A stretch of DNA of 64,000 nucleotides from Streptomyces sp. L-9-10 (GTDB taxonomy: Bacteria > Actinomycetota > Actinomycetes > Streptomycetales > Streptomycetaceae): assembly GCF_004151105.1 (NCBI RefSeq), contig NZ_PHRF01000165.1, positions 1 through 64,000 on the forward strand, read 5' to 3'. Positions 57,616 to 64,000 of the stretch are shown here, piece by piece. The notes below the pieces were generated by a model, which had not been told where the DNA came from, searched no databases, and saw only the letters and a program-made list of their open reading frames with translations. Made by a program: the position numbers and the translations under genes. Each line of letters opens with the position of its first letter. The stretch's first letter is position 1.

Positions 57616-59645
57616 GACTGCGCGACCGCGTGCAGCCGCCCGTGGCGGATCGCGAAGCGCGGCAGGGAGACGCCGAACACCTCCGCGATGGCGTCGAGAC
57701 TCTCGTACTCGTCATCGGGATCCAGGGCCCAACTGCCCTCGGCGCCGCGGTTCGAGGAGTCGTCCGAGCCGTCGTCCGCGTCGTCGTACGCCTCGTCGTG
57801 CGCGCCCTCGTCCCAGCCGGGCCCCGCGTCCGGGAAGAGCTGCCCGGGGTCGAGCGCGTCGGGAACCGCCCCCCACTCCTCGATCTCGCCGTCGCGCACG
57901 GTGAATCCGTACACGCGCTCGCCGTCCTCCGCGTAGGAGAAGTGGAAGATGCCGGGGAGCGCCGCGGACCGGCCACCGCGCTCGCACCACACCGTCACCG
58001 ACTCCGTGCCCCGCGACAGCGCCTCACTCGTCGGCGGCTCCACACCGTTCCGCCCGCTCTCGAACGCGAAGCTCCAGCGCCCCGCGTCCGTTCCCCGGAC
58101 TTCACCCCCGTCCCCGCTCCCGTACCCGCCTCCGTCGCCGCAGGATCCGATACGTATCGCCTGTCCCGCCTCCGACTCGTCGCACGGCGCCAGCAGCGGC
58201 CCCCGGCCGATCCGTTCGGCCAGTTCCTGTGGCGCGACGCCATGGACGAGGACGAAGCGGTAGGCGTCCGGAGCCGAAGGCCCGGTGTCCTCGGCGAGCC
58301 AGCCGAGCCCGTCCGCTCTCACCCGGCCAGCCTCCCGCTCTCCACCGCCGTTCAGCGTGCCCCGGCCGCCACCGCCACCGGCACGGGGAGTCTCCAGGAG
58401 GTACCGCCCGCGCTCCGGCGTGATCACCGGCCCGAGGAGTGGATCGGCGAGCAGTCCGACGGGAGCTATGTGGTCCTCGCCGTAGGGCTCCCAGCCGGTC
58501 ACGGCCGCCGCCACCGTGCGCCACGCGCCGTCCGTATCGCCCCACCGCGCCTGTTCGCGCGCCGAGGCGACCGCGTCGCCGAAGGATCCGGGGGCCTCGT
58601 ACCGGAACGTACGCTCATCGATCTCCCGCAGCAGGTCCAGCGCCTGCTTCCGGTCGGTCCCGTCATGATCAGGCCCGTCGGGGGACCGGAGGAATTCCGC
58701 CTCGTCATGTCCCGCCCGGTCTGCCCGGTCCGCCCGGTCCGCCGTGCCCGCCAGGTCCGCTCGGCCCGTCCGCAGATGCTTCAGCGCGGCCAGCGGCAGA
58801 AGCTCGCGCGCGTACAACGGATCGTCCAGCCGCCCGGTGCCACAGGAAGCCGGCGATCCGCCGACCCCGGCCCTGACCGCGGTCCCGCCCCCGATCCTTC
58901 CCCCGCCGTTCAGCATCGCCTCCAGCTGGACCCGCAGCCCATGGGCGCGGGGCCGGCCGCACTCGGCCGCCTCGGTGAGCAGTTCGAGCGCGCCGTCGAT
59001 GTCCTCGCCGTCCAGACATGACAGCCGGGCCTCCTCGACATCGGCGTCGAGCTCGCGCGTCGTCTCGTTCGCGAACCCCGGCGTGTCCGCGTGAGCGCGG
59101 TGGAACTCGCGGAACAGGGCCTGCATGAGTTCCATGAACGACCCGTGGCGCTCGGGCCGTCCGCCGTCCGCCCCGGCCCGGTGGAGATAGGCGGCCCATT
59201 CCCCGTTGGCGTCCGGATCGCCGGGGTCGAGAAGGACCTCGACCCCGTCCGGGGCGGCGGACAACCGCAGCGCCCTGCCCCACATACCGGCCCTCAGCAC
59301 CTCCTCCTCGGAGGCGTGCTCGTCCAACGCGCCCTCGTGGAGCGCCTGAAGACCGTCCGGATCCCCGTACCAGTGCACGCCCTCCGCTGCGCTCACCCGG
59401 CCGACAGCCGTCCCGGCGGGCCGCCACCCGTCGGTGGTCGCCAGGAACGAGCGGTAGGTGGGCGGCAGCGTCACCCCCAACCGCTCCTCCAGCTCACCGA
59501 TCCGGTCCTCCCCGGCGGCCGGGAACCCCAGCCACCGGTCCCGGAGGACCGTCTCGGCCACGTCCCCACGCCCCCGCGCGCCGGGTGAGTCGAGCCAGTC
59601 CGCACTCCACCGCTCAAGGAAAGGACGCCAGTTGTAGGTCTTCAT
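57612..59645 (-). CDS. SMI1/KNR4 (SUKH) plus DUF6461-like fusion protein
   Basis: 677 aa from the ATG at 59645 (MKTYNWRPFLERWSADWLDS). The N-terminal SMI1/KNR4 domain (about 45-200) shows IGELEERLGVTLPPTYRSFL, TTDGWRP and a later YLHR region. A helical middle part with repeated TADRADRADRA (about 330-345) follows. The C-terminal 230 residues (WLAEDTGPSAPDAYRFVLVH, WSFAFESG, LSRGTESVTVWCERGG, FHFSYAEDGERVYGFTVRDG) match DUF6461. SUKH-type proteins are toxin immunity or stress factors. The acidic DDADDGSDDSSN tract near the end is unusual. It is coupled to the GNAT gene. Confidence 0.88.
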   Translation of the reverse strand: MKTYNWRPFLERWSADWLDSPGARGRGDVAETVLRDRWLGFPAAGEDRIGELEERLGVTLPPTYRSFLATTDGWRPAGTAVGRVSAAEGVHWYGDPDGLQALHEGALDEHASEEEVLRAGMWGRALRLSAAPDGVEVLLDPGDPDANGEWAAYLHRAGADGGRPERHGSFMELMQALFREFHRAHADTPGFANETTRELDADVEEARLSCLDGEDIDGALELLTEAAECGRPRAHGLRVQLEAMLNGGGRIGGGTAVRAGVGGSPASCGTGRLDDPLYARELLPLAALKHLRTGRADLAGTADRADRADRAGHDEAEFLRSPDGPDHDGTDRKQALDLLREIDERTFRYEAPGSFGDAVASAREQARWGDTDGAWRTVAAAVTGWEPYGEDHIAPVGLLADPLLGPVITPERGRYLLETPRAGGGGGRGTLNGGGEREAGRVRADGLGWLAEDTGPSAPDAYRFVLVHGVAPQELAERIGRGPLLAPCDESEAGQAIRIGSCGDGGGYGSGDGGEVRGTDAGRWSFAFESGRNGVEPPTSEALSRGTESVTVWCERGGRSAALPGIFHFSYAEDGERVYGFTVRDGEIEEWGAVPDALDPGQLFPDAGPGWDEGAHDEAYDDADDGSDDSSNRGAEGSWALDPDDEYESLDAIAEVFGVSLPRFAIRHGRLHAVAQS

Positions 59646-59651
59646 GTGGTC

Positions 59652-59674
59652 ATGGTGCCAGCGCCCACTGACAA
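59652..59674 (-). promoter_or_regulatory. RecA-NDp-like promoter before the SMI1/DUF6461 gene
   Basis: Minus strand TTGTCAGTG (59674-59666), 8 bp, CACCAT (59657-59652). The -10 has C in place of T at position one, as in the DUF4259 copy; both share CTGGCACNAT. It lies so close to the ATG at 59645 that the transcript would be nearly leaderless. Confidence 0.4.
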
Positions 59675-59738
59675 GGGACACTCGCGGACACTCGCCTCCG
59701 TCCGGACACCCCTCCGGCCCAGGGACCCCCGCCCCTCT

Positions 59739-59753
59739 TTGCCGAATCGGCAA
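59739..59753. promoter_or_regulatory. 7-1-7 palindrome, possible operator
   Basis: TTGCCGA-A-TCGGCAA is a perfect inverted repeat in the 165-bp divergent gap, 58 bp before the flavoprotein start. No regulator gene is adjacent. Confidence 0.4.
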
Positions 59754-59810
59754 GGTGGTTTGTCAAAAGGTGCGGTGTGGGCGGACGCTCTCCAGTGAAC
59801 GGAGGTAATA

Positions 59811-60884
59811 GTGCGCATGAGTGATCAGACAAGTCATAACGGAATCGTCACCCCCCGGTCCGGGGAGCGCCGCCATGACGTCGTGGTCGTGGGCGGGGGA
59901 GCCGCCGGGCTGAGCGGGGCGCTGGCCCTGGCGCGGGCGCGGCGGTCGGTACTGGTGATCGACGGGGGCCGGCCGCGCAACGCCCCGGCGTCCCATGTCC
60001 ACAATTTCCTGACGCGTGACGGCACACCCCCTTCGGAACTGCTGGCCGCGGGCCGCGCGGAGGTGACCGGTTACGGCGGCGAGATCATCACGGGTGACGC
60101 CGTGGCGGCCGAGCGCCTGGAGACCGGCGGCTTCCGTGTCGCCCTGGCGGACGGGACGACCGTCCTGGCGCGGCGACTGCTGGTGACCACCGGCCTGGTC
60201 GACGAACTGCCGCCGGTGCCGGGCGTGGCCGAGCGGTGGGGGCGCGAGGTGCTGCACTGCCCGTACTGCCACGGCTGGGAGGTGCGCGACCAGCCGGTCG
60301 GCGTCCTCGCCACCGGTCCGTTCGCCGTCCACCAGGCACTGATGTGGCGGCAGTGGAGCGGTGAGGTGACGTTGTTCCTGCACACCGGGCCCGAGCCGGA
60401 CGAGGAGGAGTACGAGCAGCTCGCCGCCCGCGACATCGCGGTGGTGGACGGTGAGGTGACCGGCCTGGAGGTGACGGACGACCGGCTCACCGGCGTCACC
60501 CTGGCCGGCGGACGGACGATCCCCACCCGGGCCTTGGTGATCGCACCGCGCTTCACCGCCCGCGCGGACCTCCTCGCGGGCCTGGGCCTGACCCCCGTCC
60601 AGCAGGAGAGGGCCGGCGAGGTGATCGGTTCGTACATCGCCTCCGACCCGGTCGGCGCGACGGCCGTGCCCGGGGTGTGGGTGGCGGGCAACGCCACGGA
60701 TCTGATGGAGCAGGTCGTGGGGGCCGCCGCAGCGGGTGTACGTGCCGCCGCGGCGATCAACGGCGACCTGACAGCGGAGGATACCCGCCGGGCCGTCGCC
60801 GCCCGCCGCGACCCGTTCTCCCCGAGGCGGGAAAGGGAGGCGGCGGAGCACCGCATGCGCGCCGGCTCCCGGACCGGCCTCTGA
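59811..60884 (+). CDS. Thioredoxin-reductase-like FAD oxidoreductase
   Basis: 357 aa from the GTG at 59811 (GGAGG 5 nt upstream); the ATG at 59817 is possible. FAD motif VVVVGGGAAGLSGALALARA, active-site-like CPYCHGWE (residues about 150), and C-terminal GVWVAGNATDLMEQVVGAAA for FAD. The NADPH motif is weak (GVLATGPFAVHQAL, no GxGxxA). This layout is that of standalone TrxB-like flavoproteins and holomycin/gliotoxin-type dithiol oxidases. The partner is unknown. Confidence 0.9.
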   Translation: MRMSDQTSHNGIVTPRSGERRHDVVVVGGGAAGLSGALALARARRSVLVIDGGRPRNAPASHVHNFLTRDGTPPSELLAAGRAEVTGYGGEIITGDAVAAERLETGGFRVALADGTTVLARRLLVTTGLVDELPPVPGVAERWGREVLHCPYCHGWEVRDQPVGVLATGPFAVHQALMWRQWSGEVTLFLHTGPEPDEEEYEQLAARDIAVVDGEVTGLEVTDDRLTGVTLAGGRTIPTRALVIAPRFTARADLLAGLGLTPVQQERAGEVIGSYIASDPVGATAVPGVWVAGNATDLMEQVVGAAAAGVRAAAAINGDLTAEDTRRAVAARRDPFSPRREREAAEHRMRAGSRTGL

Positions 60885-60941
60885 CCGGGGCGGCTCAAGA
60901 ACCGCCGAGCCGCACCGGGGCAGCGGCCCCGGGCCCCTTCG

Positions 60942-61685
60942 TCAGGTGCCGGTCAGGTCCAGGAGGACCTTGGAGGCGACGGCCCGGTCGTGGGCGAGGT
61001 CGAAGGCGGCGCGGGCCTCGGTGAGCGGGAAGGTGTGCGTCACGACCGCGTCGACGGGCAGGCCCCGGGCCAGCAGACCGATCGCCTCGTCGAACTCGGC
61101 GTCGAAGCGGAAGGCGCCCCGGAGCTCCAGTTCGCGGGTGACGGCGATGTTGCCCAGCAGGGGCACCTCGCCGGGGGGCAGCAGGCCGAGGAGTACGACG
61201 GTGCCCCCGCGGCGTACCCGTTCGACGCAGGCGCGCAGACCCGCGGGCGCTCCGGACGCCTCGACGGCGATGTCGAACGGGTCCGTCCAGGCGCCGTCGT
61301 CGGGATCGCCCACCCGTAGCGTCGCGGTGGCCCCGGCTGCGGCGGCGATGCGCAACGGGGTGTCGAGGAGGTCGCTCACGACGACCTCGGCGGCGCCCTT
61401 GTGGCGCAGAACGGCGGTGACCAGGCAGCCGATCGGGCCCGCCCCGGTGACGAGGACTCGTTTGCCCGTCACGTCACCGGCCCGGTGCACGGCGTGCGGG
61501 GCCACCGACAGGGGCTCGGCCAGGACGGCGCGGCGCAGAGCGAGTTCCGGCGGCAACGGGCGGATCTGTGCCGCGGGGACGGTGACGCGCTGGGCGAAAC
61601 CGCCCTGGACGTGGGGCGTGCGGGCGGCGCTGCCGAGGTAGCGGGTGCCGGCGCAGATGTTGCGGCGGCCCGCCGCGCACTCCGG
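60942..61685 (-). pseudogene. L-idonate/sorbitol-type dehydrogenase, 3' two-thirds only
   Basis: The last 247 codons of a zinc-type MDR dehydrogenase. It begins inside the structural-zinc region (PECAAGRRNICAGTRYLGS), followed by VQGGFAQRV, the Rossmann motif VLVTGAGPIGCLVTAVL, FDIAVEASGAP and a normal C-terminus ending VLLDLTGT. The first 90 or so residues, with the catalytic zinc ligands, are missing. Upstream of codon one the DNA is instead the plus-strand 3' end of an SDR gene. The frame stays open to 62513 by chance. Confidence 0.8.
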
Positions 61686-61874
61686 CTGCTCGGCGACATG
61701 GAGGAGGCCCAGCGGCACTTCTACGACGGCTACGAGTCCCTCAAGCCCGAGGACATCGCGGACGCCATCGAGTTCGCCGTCGACTCGCCCCGGCACGTCA
61801 ACATCGGCCATGTCGAGATCCTGCCCACCTTCCAGGTCCCCGGCGGACTGAACTTCGAACGCCGGGAGGGCTGA
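61680..61874 (+). pseudogene. Short-chain dehydrogenase, 3' end only
   Basis: About 64 residues (LRLLGDMEEAQRHFYDGYES, then LKPEDIADAIEFAVDSPRHV and NIGHVEILPTFQ) are the C-terminus of a YdfG-like NADP SDR. The Rossmann and catalytic Ser-Tyr-Lys parts are absent. Its 5' boundary coincides with the 5' boundary of the truncated dehydrogenase on the other strand. It ends 4 bp before the aminotransferase ATG, as expected for operon neighbours. Confidence 0.75.
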
Positions 61875-61878
61875 GACG

Positions 61879-62049
61879 ATGACCAGCCTCCCCGGCCTCC
61901 CCAGCACCACCGCGGCACGCGTGCGCCGTATCAACCCCTCGCCCAGCACGGCGGCGGCGCAGCGCGTACGCACACTCAAGAGCCAGGGGCTCACCATCCT
62001 CGACCTGACGGTCGGCGAGCCCGACTTCGACACCTCGCCGACGGTGTAG
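61879..62049 (+). pseudogene. Class I/II aminotransferase, N-terminal fragment
   Basis: The ATG at 61879 begins a normal aspartate-aminotransferase-like N-terminus (RVRRINPSPSTAAAQRVRTL; GLTILDLTVGEPDFDT). After the TTCGACACC codons it runs into inverted DNA and stops at TAG 62047-62049. The family continues with PDHVKAAA, which is found on the opposite strand from 62453 downward. Confidence 0.85.
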
Positions 62050-62453
62050 GCGGATCCGGTCGGGTTGCCCGGGGTGTTCAGGACGACCCAGCGCGTACGC
62101 GCGGTGAGCGCCGCCCCGAGCCGCTCCGGGGTCAGCTTGAAGCCGTCCGTCTCGGGGCAGTCGACGATGACGGGGGTGCCGTCGTTGGCGCAAACCATGT
62201 CGGGATAGGACACCCAGTACGGGGCGGGAACGATGACCTCGTCCCCTTCGTCCAGGGTGGCCATCAGGGCGAGGAAGACGACCTGCTTGGCGCCGCCGCC
62301 GACCGTGATCTGCGCGTCGGTGCACTCCAGCCCGTGGCGAACGCGGAGTTTCCCGGCGATCGCGGCACGCAGTTCCGGGGTGCCGTTCACGGGGGTGTAC
62401 TTGGTCTCCCCCGCCTCGATGGCCCGGATCGCCGCGGCCTTGACGTGATCCGG
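62035..62453 (-). pseudogene. Inverted central segment of the aminotransferase
   Basis: Read on the minus strand this 419-bp segment encodes residues 53-192 of the aminotransferase: PDHVKAAAIRAIEAGETKYT, VNGTPELRAAIAG, ITVGGGAKQVVFLALMAT (PLP phosphate-site region), APYWVSYPDM, WVVLNTPGNPTGSAYTVG. The borders carry an imperfect 9-bp inverted repeat (TTCGACACC at 62026-62034, GGGGTCGAA at 62452-62460). Flipping 62035-62453 joins both flanks in frame to give 414 codons plus stop. Confidence 0.85.
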
Positions 62454-63123
62454 GGTCGAACTGCGCGCGCTCGCCCAGGCGCTGCTGGCGCACCCCCATG
62501 TGCGCGTCCTCACCGACGAGATCTACGACGAGATCTGGTACCGCGCGGAGGACACCCCGTCCCTGGCGGCCGTCGAACCCCGTCTGGCCGACCGGGTGTT
62601 CCTCACCAACGGCGTCTCCAAGACGTACGCGATGACCGGATGGCGCATCGGGTACGGAGTGGGTCCGGCGGACCTGGTGACCGCGATCAACACGCTCCAG
62701 TCCCAGACCTCCTCCTGCCCCTCCTCCGTGAGCCAGGCTGCCGCTGTCGCCGCCCTCACGGGACCGCAGGACTTCGTCCGCGAAACCGTGCGTGTCTACC
62801 GCGCGCGCCGCGACGCGACCGTGACGTTCCTCGACGGCGTTCCCCGGCTCAGCTGCACCGCCCCGGACGGCGGCTTCTATCTCCTGGTGAACTGCCGGGA
62901 CGCCATCGGGCGGTTCACACCCGGCGGGGACCGGATACGGAACGACGAGGACTTCGCCCGCCACCTGCTCGACAGCCGGCAGGTGGCGGTGATCCACGGA
63001 GCCGCGTACGGCGCCCCCGGCTACTTCCGCATCTCGTTCGCCACCTCCACGGACGTCCTCACCGACGCGTGCGAACGCATCGCGGCGGCCTGCGCAGGAC
63101 TGTCCTCCGTCACGTACGTCTGA
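62454..63123 (+). pseudogene. Class I/II aminotransferase, C-terminal fragment
   Basis: The plus-strand frame resumes with VELRALAQALLAHPHVRVLT and contains DEIYDEIW, the PLP-lysine motif NGVSKTYAMTGWRIGYG, SCPSSVSQAA, PDGGFYLLVNC and the C-terminal FRISFATSTDV. An internal ATG or GTG near 62500 could start a separate 207-aa product lacking the N-terminal half. In its intact form the enzyme would be a PLP aminotransferase of unknown amino donor. Confidence 0.85.
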
Positions 63124-63142
63124 AGTCACCCGAAAGGTCATC

Positions 63143-63817
63143 ATGATCCGCGTCAGCACCACGTTCGAGCGGCCGGAACCCGCCGCGGTCGAGCGACTGA
63201 GGACCTTCTCCTCGGCGACCATCCACGAGGCACAGGGCCGGCTCGGGGCGCTGGACTCGGTCATCAAGCCGGTCGACCACCGCATGTCCCTGTGCGGCCC
63301 CGCCTTCACCGTCCAGTGCGCACCACGCGACAACCTGATGCTCCAGACGGCCATCGCCTACGCCCGCCCGGGGGACGTCGTGGTCGTATCCGCGGGCGCC
63401 TACGAGGAGGCGGGCTCCTTCGGGGACGTACTCGCCAACGCCTGCCAGGCCAAGGGCCTCGGCGGACTGGTCACCGACACGGGTGTCCGGGACACCGAGG
63501 ATCTGCGCGCCCTGGGATTCCCGGTCTTCTCCCGTGCCGTGTCCATCAAGGGCACGGTCAAGGAGACCGTCGGGCCGATGTGCGAGCCGGTCATCATCGG
63601 CGGCGTACTCGTCCGCCCCGGCGATGTGGTGCGGGGCGACGCCGACGGGGTGGTCGTCGTCCGCCGCGAGGACGTCACCGAGGCGGCCACCGCGTCACAG
63701 CGGCGGGTCGACGCCGAGGAGGGGTACATCGCCGCGTACCGGGCGGGCAGGACGGTCGTCGACATGTGCGGTCTGGAGCCGCTACTCGCGGCGAAGGGGC
63801 TGGTGATCGAGGACTAA
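63143..63817 (+). CDS. RraA-family aldolase/decarboxylase
   Basis: 224 aa. It resembles 4-hydroxy-4-methyl-2-oxoglutarate (or 4-carboxy-4-hydroxy-2-oxoadipate) aldolase/oxaloacetate decarboxylase: FSSATIHEAQGRLGALDSVI, CGPAFTVQC, GDVVVVSAGAYEEAGSFGDV, LGGLVTDTGVRDTEDL (Arg-Asp of the active site), and GDVVRGDADGVVVVRREDV. Metal-dependent retro-aldol cleavage to pyruvate is the family reaction. It follows the aminotransferase by 19 bp, so transamination and cleavage of an alpha-keto acid may be linked. Confidence 0.92.
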   Translation: MIRVSTTFERPEPAAVERLRTFSSATIHEAQGRLGALDSVIKPVDHRMSLCGPAFTVQCAPRDNLMLQTAIAYARPGDVVVVSAGAYEEAGSFGDVLANACQAKGLGGLVTDTGVRDTEDLRALGFPVFSRAVSIKGTVKETVGPMCEPVIIGGVLVRPGDVVRGDADGVVVVRREDVTEAATASQRRVDAEEGYIAAYRAGRTVVDMCGLEPLLAAKGLVIED

Positions 63818-63840
63818 GAGAGAGAGTCCGGGGCATGGAA

Positions 63841-63881
63841 CGGCCCCTCCGATCCGCCATCACGGCGGATCGGAGGGGCCG
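63841..63881. terminator. Strong bidirectional terminator
   Basis: An 18-bp perfect stem (CGGCCCCTCCGATCCGCC, 63841-63858) and its complement (63864-63881) flank a 5-nt ATCAC loop between the convergent RraA and partial downstream genes. Confidence 0.9.
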
Positions 63882-63925
63882 GCGCGCCGGGTGTCGCGGT
63901 GCGGTCACTGACGACGTGGCCGCGG

Positions 63926-64000
63926 TCAGTGTCCGGCGCCCTTCCCCTGGCCCGTGTGTCCGTCGACGATGTTCAGTACGGACATCATGCCCATGTCCTC
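63926..64000 (-). CDS. C-terminal end of a probable multicopper oxidase (5' part outside window)
   Basis: A minus-strand frame open to the window end encodes EDMGMMSVLNIVDGHTGQGK and then GAGH before TGA. The EDMGMMSVLNIV end resembles the last strand after the type I copper HxxHE(D)xxMM site of multicopper oxidases. Only 24 residues are visible, so this is tentative. Confidence 0.45.
   Translation of the reverse strand, partial: EDMGMMSVLNIVDGHTGQGKGAGH

Noticed and set aside
60942..62513. A single 523-aa minus-strand protein joining aminotransferase and dehydrogenase parts
   Set aside because: The middle (about 61690-62034) is only the antisense of plus-strand SDR and aminotransferase sequence. 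The frame is open by GC bias, and the real story is an inversion plus truncated genes.

Overview
The window looks like Streptomyces chromosome. It has very high GC with GC-rich third codon positions, many GTG starts, ATGA/GTGA stop-start overlaps, actinobacterial regulators, and a maltose/maltodextrin locus plus nitrogen genes (glnA2, glnE, glnII) in an order that, from memory, resembles the glnII-malR-glnE-glnA2-nadE-panB stretch of S. coelicolor. No tRNA, rRNA, CRISPR array, insertion sequence or prophage was recognised.

Layout. 1-4 kb: the 3' end of an AfsR/SARP-type STAND regulator and a DrrAB-like drug-efflux ABC pair with three 11-bp-spaced direct repeats in front of it. 4-13 kb: panB, a DHA2 efflux pump with a 9-1-9 palindromic operator and a TetR gene, a VanJ-like membrane EEP phosphatase, a DHA1 efflux pump, nadE and a CBS-pair protein. 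13-15.8 kb: DUF305/DUF3105/small membrane protein genes and a MarR regulator. 16-21 kb: glnA2, an FMN-binding split-barrel protein and glnE. 21-37 kb: a PAP2 protein, malR, malEFG-aglA, a second MalR-like LacI gene, a secreted alpha-amylase and an 1801-aa secreted alpha-amylase/pullulanase fusion. Together these digest starch and glycogen outside the cell, import maltodextrins and cleave them in the cytoplasm under MalR-type control. 37-50.5 kb: DUF4230, TetR, membrane and lipoproteins, a DUF1996 protein, a NarL-type two-component pair, DUF4259, an epimerase, and a PepSY membrane pair with Met-rich segments and an orphan winged-helix regulator. 51-52.3 kb: glnII behind a four-half-site GlnR box.

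52.3-64 kb is the more accessory part. It holds a two-gene ARPP-2-like plus Ro60/TROVE-vWA-like unit, an oxidoreductase, and an 88-aa gene behind a textbook DNA-damage (RecA-NDp/PafBC-type) promoter. A GNAT gene is coupled to a SMI1/DUF6461 fusion that has a similar promoter motif. A thioredoxin-reductase-like flavoprotein follows, then a rearranged catabolic cluster.

The most unusual signal is at 60.9-63.1 kb. An aminotransferase gene is split by an exact 419-bp internal inversion (62035-62453). Flipping that segment back restores one uninterrupted 414-codon frame. Next to it, a dehydrogenase and an SDR gene are fused back to back, each lacking its 5' part. This can be a true rearrangement, an invertible element or an assembly artefact, and raw reads would decide.
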